From: Prochlorothrix sp035285005
Lineage (GTDB): Bacteria; Cyanobacteriota; Cyanobacteriia; Prochlorotrichales; Prochlorotrichaceae
Direction: 5' to 3'
NCBI GenBank assembly: GCA_035285005.1
Contig: JAYKIB010000226.1
Coordinates: 1 to 19,545, forward strand
DNA length: 19,545 nt
Below are positions 8,079 to 15,752 of the stretch, piece after piece; positions within the stretch are counted from its first letter, which is position 1, and every line of letters begins with the position of its first letter. Under the pieces are notes generated by a model. That model did no database searches, had not been told where the DNA came from, and was given only the letters and a program-made list of their open reading frames with translations. The position numbers and the translations under genes are program-made.

Positions 8079-8354
8079 CCTACCGCAACAAACCATTCCC
8101 TGCAGCGAAATCGAGGCAGGGACAGCGAAACGCAGCCCCCCCCATAGCCGGATTCTCCCCCGATCTCAACCCACCCGTGACATCACCGTATTGTGCAGAC
8201 GCATTCGGTTGAGGCAGTAGCCCCAGGTCGGCTGCAATCCCTCTTCTGATCCGGTACGGTTGCGGGCCATGGGTCTCGCCCCACAGCAACCGGAACTATC
8301 ACAAAAAGTCCCCCACAAAAAGCCCCCACTTCCGACATTAGGAAGCAGGGGCGT
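8079..8354. other. Gene-free stretch between two repeats
   Basis: Apart from the third tandem unit at 8080-8092 nothing is recognised here. Short frames on both strands show no family likeness. Confidence 0.4.
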
Positions 8355-8425
8355 ATAGCGGTCATCAATTGCATGGGGCGCGGGAGTCAGGAGGTACCCT
8401 GCCTCACCCCAGGGTTAGCCGCTAT
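8355..8425. repeat. ATAGCGGCTA repeat, copy C (internally shortened)
   Basis: 71 bp from ATAGCGGTCATCAATTGCAT to GTTAGCCGCTAT. Both ends match copies A and B, but about 20 bp of the middle is missing. Lies downstream of the PSRP-3 gene. Confidence 0.75.
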
Positions 8426-8473
8426 CGGGGGTAATAACAAAGGATGCCTAAGGAGGCAAATCGAGAGCGATCG

Positions 8474-8803
8474 TTACGCGCTCCCAGTGAAAATAACTTC
8501 GGGGAACTTGCCCTGGGCCTCAGACATGGGCCGCCGCCGTCCCTCTTCTTGCCAGTAGTTAATCACCTCGGTGGCTTTGTTGAGGAGTTCAATGCGCTCT
8601 ACTTCAGTGATCCAGCGCTTGCCTTCCAATTCCGTTTTCAGTTGCTCCCAGGCATCGTTGCGGGGCCAGAAAAAGTAACAGGTGAGGGGGCTAAAGCCCT
8701 TACCCACCACTTGGTCAACGGCGAGGGCTACGTCCTTATCGAGCCATAAAACCTTGAGGACGAACCGCGCCGCAATGGCGACCTCCGTGCTTGCTTCAGA
8801 CAT
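8474..8803 (-). CDS. Small ribosomal subunit protein PSRP-3 (Ycf65)
   Basis: A 109-residue protein matching the PSRP-3/Ycf65 family, a 30S ribosomal protein found in cyanobacteria and plastids. The signature is FVLKVLWLDKDVALAVDQVVGKGFSPLTCYFFWPRNDAWEQ (residues 14-54), followed by ITEVERIELLNKATEVINYWQEEG and a C-terminal FPEVIFTGS. Its length is normal for the family. It is divergent from znuA, 288 bp away; the Zur-like palindrome in that gap is 207 bases upstream of this gene's ATG, probably too far to control it. No clear ribosome-binding site is visible before the ATG. Recognition rests on the very conserved core. Confidence 0.92.
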   Translation of the reverse strand: MSEASTEVAIAARFVLKVLWLDKDVALAVDQVVGKGFSPLTCYFFWPRNDAWEQLKTELEGKRWITEVERIELLNKATEVINYWQEEGRRRPMSEAQGKFPEVIFTGSA

Positions 8804-9009
8804 CTTGCTACCAACTCGACAGTATTAATTGCAGTCCGGGGAGGGTTTGCAACGATCTTATAGAATACAGGGTTTGCGATCGGGCTGCAAGATCTTTTTT
8901 GCAGGGTGCGATCGGCAGCACCGACGCAACACAGCACCGATCGCAGTGCAGAGCCATACCCCAACGCAGAGAAGTAGCCCAACGTGGTATAACGTGAAAG
9001 CAACAAAAA

Positions 9010-9030
9010 TGAGAATGGTTATCATTCTTA
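9010..9030 (+). promoter_or_regulatory. Zur/Fur-type operator upstream of znuA
   Basis: A 21-bp near-perfect palindrome centred on 9020, with arms AGAATG and CATTCT around a GTTATC-like centre. Only four outer or central base pairs break symmetry. It resembles the TGATAATNATTATCA-type sites of FUR-family repressors, and its place 62 bases before a zinc-binding protein gene points to Zur. A TATAAC word at 8988-8993 may be the -10 box, placing the operator over the transcription start. The regulator's identity is inferred. Confidence 0.75.
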
Positions 9031-9091
9031 GTAAAACTGAGTCAAAGAGACCCTAGCCCCACAGCCACCTCGAAGAATCTCAGCTCTTGGT

Positions 9092-10438
9092 GTGCCATCC
9101 TCCTTACCCGTGCCATATCCCGTGTTCAAAAATCTTGGTTTATTGCGCTCAATCTTCCCTGTCTTACCCGATTCCAGGCTAAGGAGCCATAGGCATCCCT
9201 TTAGTCGCCACAGTCAACTGTTACGACCTCTACGTAACCTCAGTGTCAGTATCCTAGCCATCGGCAGCTTAGCAAGCTGTGGCCTTAATGATCCCGCCGC
9301 CGATCGATCTCAAACGCCGTCAGACCCGACCTCGATCGCCGCCCAAAACGCCGCCCAAAGCACGGACACCATCGATCGGCCCCAAGTGGTCACCACCGTC
9401 AACATTCTTTGTAACCTCATCACCCAGCTCACCCAAGCCCCGATCGCCGATGGAGACCCGGAATCCCCAGCCAGTGCCGAGATAGGCAGCACAGGTACGG
9501 GCAGCACGGGCATCAACCTCACCTGCCTCCTCGATCGGGGCCAAGATCCCCACACCTACCAGCCCACTCCCTCCGATCGTCGGATGCTGGCCGATGCCGA
9601 CCTCATCCTCTATGGCGGCTATGGCCTAGAAGCAGGTCTCATTCAGCTCATCACCGCCAGTGATACCCCCGCCGTCGCAGTTTATGAGCAGGCTGTCCCC
9701 CAGCCGATCCAGGGCAGCGATGCCCATAATCACAGCCATGGTAATCCCGACCCAGAGACTCACGACCCAGGCCACGACCCAGAACACGATCCAGAACACG
9801 ACCACGAATCGAGCCAGACCCGTGGGGCCGATCGCATGCCTGATCAAGATCAGCCCCAGGACCTCGATTCAGGCTCCCCGCTCCTGGTACCCGATCCCCA
9901 TGTGTGGCACGATGCAGCCCTAGGTCGCGATATTGTCGCCATTTTGGCCCAGGAACTCACTACCCTAGCCCCCACGGCAGCTGACTCCATCCAAAGCCAA
10001 GCCAGCACCCTAAAAACGGAACTGGAGCAACTCGATCGCTGGATTCAAGTCCAAATCGACACCATCCCCCCCGACCAGCGAACCCTGATCACCACCCATG
10101 ATGCCTTTCGCTACTTTGGCCAAGCCTACGGCCTCCAAACCTGGGGCATTCTCTCCGGCCTCAACCCCGATCAACAGCCCACCGCCACCACCCTCGCCAC
10201 CCTCGCCGATCGCATTCAAGCCGATGCGGTTCCCCTCCTCTTTCCTGAACAGGGCCTCGGCTCCGGCCTCTTGGAGACCGTCGCCCAAACATCGGGTGTG
10301 CGCGTCAGTTCGATCGCCCTGGGCGTGGATATGCTCGGGACAAGCGGGGACGATCGATCCACCTACCAGCAGTTATTAGTGACTAACACCTGTGCCATTG
10401 TCACGGGGCTGGGCGGCACCTGTGCCCCCTGGCCCTAG
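9092..10438 (+). CDS. znuA: Zinc ABC transporter substrate-binding lipoprotein (ZnuA-like)
   Basis: Periplasmic zinc-binding protein of the cluster A-I (ZnuA/TroA) family, 448 residues from the GTG used here. A hydrophobic segment with an LASC-G lipobox puts the lipidated cysteine at residue 63, so about 40 residues before the signal peptide are superfluous; the real start may be the GTG at 9122 or the TTG at 9143. Likely metal ligands are His154 (DPHTYQPTPSD), His270 (DPHVWHD), His336 (TTHDAF) and Asp413 (GVDML). Between the first two lies the acidic, histidine-rich loop typical of zinc-specific members, residues 210-240, with eight His mostly as HDP repeats. A Zur-like operator precedes it. 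No permease or ATPase gene (znuB/znuC) is adjacent: aroB follows, convergent. The rest of the transporter must be elsewhere in the genome. Confidence 0.92.
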   Translation: MPSSLPVPYPVFKNLGLLRSIFPVLPDSRLRSHRHPFSRHSQLLRPLRNLSVSILAIGSLASCGLNDPAADRSQTPSDPTSIAAQNAAQSTDTIDRPQVVTTVNILCNLITQLTQAPIADGDPESPASAEIGSTGTGSTGINLTCLLDRGQDPHTYQPTPSDRRMLADADLILYGGYGLEAGLIQLITASDTPAVAVYEQAVPQPIQGSDAHNHSHGNPDPETHDPGHDPEHDPEHDHESSQTRGADRMPDQDQPQDLDSGSPLLVPDPHVWHDAALGRDIVAILAQELTTLAPTAADSIQSQASTLKTELEQLDRWIQVQIDTIPPDQRTLITTHDAFRYFGQAYGLQTWGILSGLNPDQQPTATTLATLADRIQADAVPLLFPEQGLGSGLLETVAQTSGVRVSSIALGVDMLGTSGDDRSTYQQLLVTNTCAIVTGLGGTCAPWP

Positions 10439-10501
10439 GGGCTGTCACCATTGAGAGAATGTTGGAAAACTCTGCGGCCAGGGGCCTACGGCCCTTGCAG
10501 A

Positions 10502-10589
10502 ATCCCCCTCAGTCCCCCTTTGTAAGAGGGGGAAGAATGTAAAGGGGAAGAAAAAGTTGTCCCCTTTACAAAGGGGGAGTCGGGGGGAT
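10502..10589. repeat. ATCCCCC inverted-repeat element after znuA
   Basis: 88 bp with about 24-bp imperfect inverted ends (ATCCCCCTCAGTCCCCCTTT and its partner ending GGGGGGAT). A second perfect inverted pair, TGTAAAGGGGA (10538-10548) with TCCCCTTTACA (10560-10570), lies inside. It may fold as one long hairpin and end znuA transcription. Confidence 0.75.
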
Positions 10590-10600
10590 GCCCTTAGAGG

Positions 10601-10695
10601 GCACCTCGATTAATTCAAATTTTCACCGCAGTACCCACGGCAGAATCAGGGTTGGGTTGTGCGGCGAAGCCGCGCAGCCCAGTGCATCGAAGTGC
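10601..10695. repeat. GCACCTCGA element, copy 4
   Basis: 95 bp between the convergent znuA and aroB genes, core near the right end (GGGTTGTGCGGC, GAA, GCCGCGCAGCCC; near-complete pairing). The right end is TCGAAGTGC. No clear target duplication. Confidence 0.8.
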
Positions 10696-10718
10696 CCAGG
10701 CCCCAACCCCGATCGCCC

Positions 10719-11825
10719 CTAACGTTGCAGGTCCGTCACCACCTCGGCAATCAAATCCGTGGGCACCTGATCCGTCATTTTGACCGTACCGATCGCCGTG
10801 GGCAGAATAAAACGCACCTTACCGTCTTTGACCTTTTTGTCATTGCTCAGCAAGTTGACGATCGCCTCCGCTGACAAGTGGGCCGGGATACGACGGGGCA
10901 GATGGCCCCGATCGAGCAGCGCCTGTTGGCGCTGATTGTCCCCATCAGACCACCATCCCAAACGCTGGGCCAAGAGCCCCGCTGCGGCCATTCCCATGGC
11001 AACCCCTTCCCCATGGACGATGCCGTCATAGTTCATCAAACTTTCGATCGCATGGCCGATCGTGTGGCCATAGTTCAAAATAGCCCGTAATCCACCTTCC
11101 TTCTCGTCCTGACTAACCACATCCGCCTTTGCTTGGCAGGATCGGGCCAAAATCACCTGGAGTAGCTCCGCTGGGGTTCGATCGTAACTGGAGAACTGCG
11201 CCGCCTCCAGTTTGGTAAACAGATCCGCATCCCAGATCACCCCATACTTCACCACCTCCGCCATCCCGGCCCGAAACTCCCGCTCCGGTAAGGTGGCCAG
11301 CACCTGGGGATCGATCACCACCAAGCGCGGCTGATGGAAGGCCCCGATCAGATTCTTGCCCTGGGGATGGTTCACCCCGGTTTTGCCGCCGATCGACGCA
11401 TCCACCATCGCCAGTAGCGATGTGGGCACCTGAACAAAGGAAATCCCCCGCAACCAAGAGGCCGCTGCAAACCCCGTCATGTCTCCAACCACGCCCCCCC
11501 CAAGGGCAACCATCACGGACGATCGCTCCAAGCGATGGGCCAGGGCGGAGTCATAAATGTCCTGGATTGACCCCAAATGCTTATACTGCTCTCCATCCGG
11601 AATCAAATGCACCGCCACATCAAAGCCCGCTGCACTCAGGGAATCCTTAGCCACTGCGCCATAGTGCTCGAATACCGTCGGATTCGACACCAGCAATACC
11701 TTTTTGCTGAGCTTTCCCACCACCACATCACGAGTCATCCACTGGCCTAGCTCGGCCAGCCCCCCGGATGCAATGACAACATTGTAGGAATTTTGGGGCA
11801 ACGGAACCGGAATAATCGAAGGCAT
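10719..11825 (-). CDS. aroB: 3-dehydroquinate synthase AroB
   Basis: Converts DAHP to 3-dehydroquinate, the second step of the shikimate pathway, in the cytoplasm; uses NAD and a divalent metal. The 368-residue protein shows the NAD-binding GGGVVGDMTGFAAASWLRG block (109-127), the PTSLLAMVDASIGGKTGVNHPQGKNLIGAFHQP block (134-166), and metal ligands Glu190 (GMAEVVKYG), His254 (NYGHTIGHAIE) and His271 (HGEG). The frame stays open to 11945, but the ATG at 11825 is chosen. It begins at MPSIIPVPLP, where the family normally begins, and the 40 extra residues would run back into a repeat element (11869-11963). Convergent with znuA. Confidence 0.96.
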   Translation of the reverse strand: MPSIIPVPLPQNSYNVVIASGGLAELGQWMTRDVVVGKLSKKVLLVSNPTVFEHYGAVAKDSLSAAGFDVAVHLIPDGEQYKHLGSIQDIYDSALAHRLERSSVMVALGGGVVGDMTGFAAASWLRGISFVQVPTSLLAMVDASIGGKTGVNHPQGKNLIGAFHQPRLVVIDPQVLATLPEREFRAGMAEVVKYGVIWDADLFTKLEAAQFSSYDRTPAELLQVILARSCQAKADVVSQDEKEGGLRAILNYGHTIGHAIESLMNYDGIVHGEGVAMGMAAAGLLAQRLGWWSDGDNQRQQALLDRGHLPRRIPAHLSAEAIVNLLSNDKKVKDGKVRFILPTAIGTVKMTDQVPTDLIAEVVTDLQR

Positions 11826-11868
11826 GGGGCGTTCAGAAATAGAATGAAAAAACAGGCAAGACCGCTGG

Positions 11869-11963
11869 GCACCTCGATTCATGCAGATTTTCATCTGTGA
11901 CCCACTCCAGTCATGGGGGCTGTGGCGTGCGGCTGCGCCGCACAACCCAAGTCATCGAGGTAT
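11869..11963. repeat. GCACCTCGA element, copy 5 (partly decayed)
   Basis: 95 bp just upstream of aroB, core near the right end; only GTGCGGC/GCCGCAC of the stem still pairs, and the right end is changed to TCGAGGTAT. It lies in the region that would make a false N-terminal extension of AroB. Confidence 0.75.
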
Positions 11964-12156
11964 CCCCCTATATTATGCCCAGGGTAAGCACCGGGAAATT
12001 GCACCCCAATATGTCGATCGCCGCCGGTCGGCTACCCTAGGGCAATGGTTCCGCTGCTTGGGACCAGTCTGGGCAGGGGGTCCGCCGCTGAACTCGGGCT
12101 TCCCGGCTTCACCCGATCGCCACAACCCGATCCATTGCCCAACCCCAATCCACCGG
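11964..12156. other. Gene-free stretch between element copies 5 and 6
   Basis: No gene, hairpin or known motif is seen; frames across it run through the flanking repeats and are judged spurious. Confidence 0.4.
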
Positions 12157-12252
12157 GCACCTCGATGAATCCAACTGTTTGGGAGACAGCCCACCCAAGA
12201 ATAAGGGTTTAGGTTGGGCGGCTTCGCCGCCCAACCTAATTCATCGAGGTGC
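12157..12252. repeat. GCACCTCGA element, copy 6
   Basis: 96 bp, core near the right end (AGGTTGGGCGGC, TTC, GCCGCCCAACCT, all paired). Flanks TCCACCGG and CCAACCGA agree at five of eight positions, perhaps a worn target duplication. It lies 68 bp upstream of the Ig-domain gene. Confidence 0.8.
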
Positions 12253-12255
12253 CCA

Positions 12256-12291
12256 ACCGAGAATCCCGTCACCGAGAATCCCGTCACCGAG
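12256..12291. repeat. Tandem 15-bp repeat before the Ig-domain gene
   Basis: ACCGAGAATCCCGTC occurs twice in tandem with a third partial unit (ACCGAG), ending 29 bases before the ATG at 12321. It is in the 5' leader or promoter region. Confidence 0.8.
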
Positions 12292-12320
12292 TCAACCTTG
12301 GCGTTTAAGGAGAGTGCTAC

Positions 12321-13874
12321 ATGATGACTGCTTGGGCAACAGCCCTCGATCGTTGGGTCATTGGTCTGACCGTAGGGTTGGGCGTAACGATCGGGGGGGT
12401 CCTGTGGCGCGGCGATCAGGGCGCGGCACGGGTACGGGAATTTAACTGGCAAGGACAGGAAGTGGGCGCAGGGGATACGGCCCTACTGCTCACCTTTAGC
12501 CGTCCCATGGATCGGGCCAGCGTCGAGGAAAATTTTCGGTTGGATCCGCCCCTGGCTGGCAAATTTAGCTGGGCTGGGCGACGGATGGCCTACACCCTCA
12601 CGGAACCCATTCCCTACGGTGCGAAGACCTTCACCGTAGAGGTATCAGGGGCACGGGATCGCTTTAGCGAGGTGGGGGAAGCCACCATGCAGCCCTTTAG
12701 GGGTCAGTTCCAGAGCCGCGAGCGTGCCCTGGTCTATCTTGGGGTCTCGGAGGAAGAAGCCAGCCGGTTGGTGTTGTATAACCTCACGGGCCAAGAACGT
12801 CAGATTTTGACACCACGGGAGTTGGTGGTCCTAGACTTTGAACCCTACCCCCAGGGCGATCGACTTCTGTTTTCCGCCACCGATCGCCAGAAGTTTGAGG
12901 CCGGGGAATTTGATCCCAAGCTTTACACCGTCACCACGGGCATGCGCTACAAGCCCCTAGATCCCCTGAGCCGCGCCAACCAAGAGCAACCCACTACCCT
13001 GCCCCCGGCGGGGATTGTGACCCAAATTCTCGACAGCGATCGGTACCAAAATTTGAAGTTCGATATTGCGCCCGATGGGCAAACCCTGGTGGTGCAACGG
13101 GCCAACAAAGCCAATCCCGGCGCGGATTTTGGACTTTGGGTAATTACAGAAGGCGAAATGCCCCAGCCGCTCGATACCCCTCCGGGCGGGGAGTTTATGA
13201 TTGCCCCCGATAGTCAGTCGGTGGTGATGGCCCAGGGACAAGGATTAGCGATCGTACCGTTGGATTCAGAATTCACAGACACCTCGAATCCCCTCGACTT
13301 TTTACCCCAATTTGGCCAAATTCTAGCCCTCGCAGCGGACGGCACCCAGGCAGCCATGGTCCGCTTTAACACGGACTACACCCGATCGTTATTTTGGGTC
13401 AACAGCCAAGGCCAGCAACGGGAACTGTGGCGGACCAATGGCTCCATCCTCAGTGCCACCTTTAGCCCCACCAAAACCCATCTCTATGTGCTGGGAAGCC
13501 GCCTAGTCCCCGGTGACACCTACCAGGAAGCGCCCTTCATTTTTTCGATCGCGATTGAGGCTGCCCTTGCTGCCCCCGAAACGGATCCCCCAGATCCTGC
13601 AGGCATACGCTCCCTGGTCCGTCTGGAAACCCAGCGAGATATCACCATGAGTCTGGCCCCCGATGCCTTGGCGATTCTGTTCGATCAGGTTACCAGTCGC
13701 AACGGTGACAGTCTTGCGGACCCCCGGGGCAGTGATGGTCGGCCCATCAGTCAAAGCCAACTGTGGTTATTACCTCTCGTCCCGGATACTCCGTCCGAAT
13801 CCACCCAAACCAGCCCATTACCCAATCCGGAGCCCCTTCCCCTCCAGGGGATCCGTCCCCAATGGCTACCCTAG
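12321..13874 (+). CDS. Membrane-anchored protein with SbsA-type Ig domain, function unknown
   Basis: A 517-residue protein with an N-terminal hydrophobic anchor (about 10-29, WVIGLTVGLGVTIGGVLW), so most of it is expected outside the cytoplasm. Residues about 35-125 look like an SbsA/Big_5 Ig-like domain: a strand with LLLTFSRPMDRASVEENFRLDPP, then FSWAGRRMAYTLTEPIPYGAKTFTVEVSG. The remainder has repeating beta-strand units with patterns such as ERALVYLGVS, GDRLLFSATD, FDIAPDGQTLVVQRAN and FMIAPDSQSVVMAQG, which suggests a TolB/WD-like beta-propeller of about six or seven blades. The C-terminus is Pro- and Ser-rich. ATG 12321 has AAGGAG at 12307-12312, eight bases away, an unusually good site for this window. 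Single gene between repeats. Ig plus propeller suggests binding or cell-envelope structure, but no function can be named. Confidence 0.85.
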   Translation: MMTAWATALDRWVIGLTVGLGVTIGGVLWRGDQGAARVREFNWQGQEVGAGDTALLLTFSRPMDRASVEENFRLDPPLAGKFSWAGRRMAYTLTEPIPYGAKTFTVEVSGARDRFSEVGEATMQPFRGQFQSRERALVYLGVSEEEASRLVLYNLTGQERQILTPRELVVLDFEPYPQGDRLLFSATDRQKFEAGEFDPKLYTVTTGMRYKPLDPLSRANQEQPTTLPPAGIVTQILDSDRYQNLKFDIAPDGQTLVVQRANKANPGADFGLWVITEGEMPQPLDTPPGGEFMIAPDSQSVVMAQGQGLAIVPLDSEFTDTSNPLDFLPQFGQILALAADGTQAAMVRFNTDYTRSLFWVNSQGQQRELWRTNGSILSATFSPTKTHLYVLGSRLVPGDTYQEAPFIFSIAIEAALAAPETDPPDPAGIRSLVRLETQRDITMSLAPDALAILFDQVTSRNGDSLADPRGSDGRPISQSQLWLLPLVPDTPSESTQTSPLPNPEPLPLQGIRPQWLP

Positions 13875-13956
13875 GGCACTGCGGTAAAGTTAGGGTTGAG
13901 GCGCCCTGCAAACTACGCCTGATTTGAACATCAGTCTTTGCCCCAACGCCTATGGG

Positions 13957-14163
13957 GCACCTCGATGAATTGTGGTAATTGTGGCGTTCGGCTTCGCCGC
14001 ACGCCACAACACTGATTCTTACGTGCACCTCGATGAATTGGGTTGCGCGGCTTCGCCGCGCAACCCAACCCTAATCCTGCCGTGGGTATTGCGGTGAAAA
14101 TCTGTATTAATCGAGGTGCCCTTACGTGGTTCATTGGGCAAGGACTTTGATTGTTCGAGGTGC
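13957..14163. mobile_element. GCACCTCGA element, copy 7 (outer), interrupted by a second copy
   Basis: The outer element runs from GCACCTCGA at 13957 to TTCGAGGTGC ending at 14163, with flanks CCTATGGG and CCTATAGA (six of eight match). Its hairpin core is at about 13981-14008. It is interrupted at 14017-14127 by the inner copy; removing that copy and one target repeat leaves about 104 bp, close to the normal size. Confidence 0.8.
14025..14119. mobile_element. GCACCTCGA element, inner copy nested in copy 7
   Basis: 95 bp complete element, core near the left end (GGGTTGCGCGGC, TTC, GCCGCGCAACCC). Its 8-bp flanks, TCTTACGT (14017-14024) and CCTTACGT (14120-14127), differ at one base. The flanking halves join into a normal element when it is removed. 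Confidence 0.85.
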
Positions 14164-14165
14164 CC

Positions 14166-14506
14166 TATAGATTTCTCCAATCCCAGGAATAGAAACGATG
14201 GGAAAAAACAGAGAACTAGCGATCGTCCCAAGAGGTGCGATCAACCCATTGTCTCTCCCTTCCACCTTGACATGAGTTAGCAGACAAACCTCGGTTAGGC
14301 AGCGCTCAACAGCCTAAAACTACGGTTTCCTCGGATTAAAAAACCCAAGCCCCCTAAATACCCAGCCTATCCCCAGAATCAGGCAACCAGCCCTGAATAT
14401 CGCTCCCCATAAAATCCCAATCTAAACACCGCAGCTCCATCCAATCACCCTGCTAGACCCAGCCTCTGCGCGGATTCACGAAAGACTACGAAATACATCA
14501 ATCCCG
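14166..14506. other. Gene-free stretch upstream of DUF2997
   Basis: About 340 bp, more AT-rich than its surroundings toward the right, with no convincing coding frame. It could hold the promoter region or a small RNA, but no signal singles one out. Confidence 0.4.
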
Positions 14507-14534
14507 TTACCGATCGATAAAGTTCTGCTAGTAT
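14507..14534 (+). promoter_or_regulatory. Possible promoter of the DUF2997-Ycf35 genes
   Basis: TTACCG (14507-14512), 16 bases, then TAGTAT (14529-14534), about 60 bases before the DUF2997 ATG. The -10 lies in an AT-rich TAGTATATATT stretch that stands out from its surroundings. The -35 is poor. Confidence 0.35.
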
Positions 14535-14593
14535 ATATTCCCAAGAATACGAACTTTTGTTACGTTTTCCCATCCAACTACACGGTTACGCTC

Positions 14594-14800
14594 ATGGAAA
14601 CCTTGGAGTTTATCATCCACCCCGATGGGCGCGTTGAAGAAAAGGTCACCGGGATCACTGGACGTTCCTGTGCCGAAGTGACCGCCGCCATCGAAGCGCA
14701 GTTGGGGCGCGTGGTCAGTCACCAGCCCACGTCCGAGTACTACAGCCAAACCACCAACTCCCTGGATCACACCGTGAGCCAAACCCAAACCCATTGGTAG
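14594..14800 (+). CDS. DUF2997 domain protein
   Basis: A 68-residue protein of the DUF2997 family, recognised by METLEFIIHPDGRVEEKVTGITGRSC and the following EVTAAIEAQLG, with the family's short length. It has no membrane segment or signal peptide and is presumably cytoplasmic. DUF2997 genes in cyanobacteria usually sit beside ycf35 (DUF1257) and a small ferredoxin, and the same set is found here, though ycf35 is 279 bp away. The variable C-terminal tail (SEYYSQTTNSLDHTVSQTQ) is polar. Biochemical role unknown; a link with Ycf35 is inferred from neighbourhood only. Confidence 0.85.
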   Translation: METLEFIIHPDGRVEEKVTGITGRSCAEVTAAIEAQLGRVVSHQPTSEYYSQTTNSLDHTVSQTQTHW

Positions 14801-15079
14801 CGCAGCAACACAGCCCCTTCACTGGCTTACTTTGACTCCCTTGTCTTGCGCTTCTATAGCCACTACCTCCGCCCTTCTGCACCGGGGACCATGGCGTGGA
14901 TTCCCCAGCATCCCTAGGGCTAGAAGAATGAGGGACAGAGGCAACCAATAGATTCGTTGAGGCATTGCCTCCGCTGCGCGGAAAGCCACCCTCCGGATCG
15001 ACCGCCAGCAGGCGATCGCCATCAAGGCTCAATTTTTATCAACTGCATTTTTCACTGCTATTGGATACCGGGTTAACCT
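14801..15079. other. Gap between DUF2997 and ycf35
   Basis: No supported gene. A minus-strand frame (14819-15025) encodes 68 residues with one hydrophobic stretch, but it shows no family likeness or ribosome-binding site. The gap is long for two genes normally found together and may hold a decayed repeat. Confidence 0.4.
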
Positions 15080-15466
15080 ATGTCACATTTCAGCCACATC
15101 AAAACGCAAATCCGTAACCTCGACTCCCTCCAATCAGCCCTCTCCGACCTGGGTATGGACTGGAAAGCCGGTCCCCAGGACGTGCGCGGCTACCAGGGCC
15201 AAACCAAAACCGCAGCGGTGGTCATTGAGCAACAGAACGGCTATGACCTGGGCTTTAGCTGGAACGGGTCTGAGTATGAGCTAGTGGCGGACCTCCAGTA
15301 CTGGCAGCAGCCCCTCACGGTGGAGCGCTTCCTGAGCCAGGTTACCCAGCGGTATGCCTTTAATACGGTCCTCCAAGCCAGTGCAGACCAAGGCTTTCAA
15401 GTGGCAGAACAACAGGAGAATGCCGATGGCTCCATTCGCCTCGTGGTTCAACGCTGGAACGGCTAA
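15080..15466 (+). CDS. ycf35: Ycf35 (DUF1257) protein
   Basis: A 128-residue member of the Ycf35/DUF1257 family, conserved in cyanobacteria and some algal plastids. It begins with the hallmark MSHFSHIKTQIRNLDSL and continues with AL.DLGM.WKAGPQDVRGYQGQT (residues 22-43), a DLGFSWNGSEYELVADLQYW core (55-74) and QRYAFNTVL.....QGF (93-108). Length matches the family. Likely soluble and cytoplasmic. Lies between DUF2997 and a ferredoxin gene, the usual cyanobacterial association, though 768 bp of repeats separate it from the ferredoxin here. Its molecular function is not established. Confidence 0.92.
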   Translation: MSHFSHIKTQIRNLDSLQSALSDLGMDWKAGPQDVRGYQGQTKTAAVVIEQQNGYDLGFSWNGSEYELVADLQYWQQPLTVERFLSQVTQRYAFNTVLQASADQGFQVAEQQENADGSIRLVVQRWNG

Positions 15467-15529
15467 CCCCATCCAATCGATTCAACGGGTTCAGCCGGTT
15501 CAAGCCATTTCCGAGTCTCAGAGGATAGG

Positions 15530-15624
15530 GCACCTCGATTGATTCAAGTTTCGACCGTAGTGCCCACGGCAGAATCGGGGTTGTGGCGGGCGGCGAAGCC
15601 GCCTGCCACAATTAATCGAGGTGC
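15530..15624. repeat. GCACCTCGA element, copy 8
   Basis: 95 bp, 63 bp after ycf35, core near the right end (GTGGCGGGCGGC, GAA, GCCGCCTGCCAC; one G-T). No clear target duplication. Confidence 0.8.
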
Positions 15625-15646
15625 CCAATATTTATAAACCTCAGAA

Positions 15647-15728
15647 AATCCCCCCGAACCTCCCTTGACTCGGAGGGTTTCTAGGAAGGTTTCTTCCTCT
15701 CCCTTCAAAAGGGGGACTTAGGGGGATT
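15647..15728. repeat. AATCCCCC inverted-repeat element after ycf35
   Basis: 82 bp with inverted ends AATCCCCCCGAACCTCCCTT and its partner ending GGGGACTTAGGGGGATT. Same family as 10502-10589. Sits in the repeat cluster between ycf35 and the ferredoxin gene. Confidence 0.65.
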
Positions 15729-15752
15729 CTGCGGGTGAATCCCGTTTTGGAA

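Noticed and set aside
8445..8458. Small hairpin TGCCT/AGGCA downstream of PSRP-3
   Set aside because: The stem is only 5 bp and the following T-run is weak, so it is not reported as a terminator.
11826..11945. N-terminal extension of the aroB frame
   Set aside because: The 40 extra residues overlap repeat copy 5, and AroB proteins begin at the MPSIIPVPLP-like region; the ATG at 11825 fits the family.
11973..12452. Minus-strand frame of 159 codons
   Set aside because: It runs through element copy 6, the tandem repeat and the start of the Ig-domain gene, and shows no family likeness.
14819..15025. Minus-strand 68-codon frame with a hydrophobic stretch
   Set aside because: No ribosome-binding site and no recognisable family; composition fits chance in a GC-rich gap.
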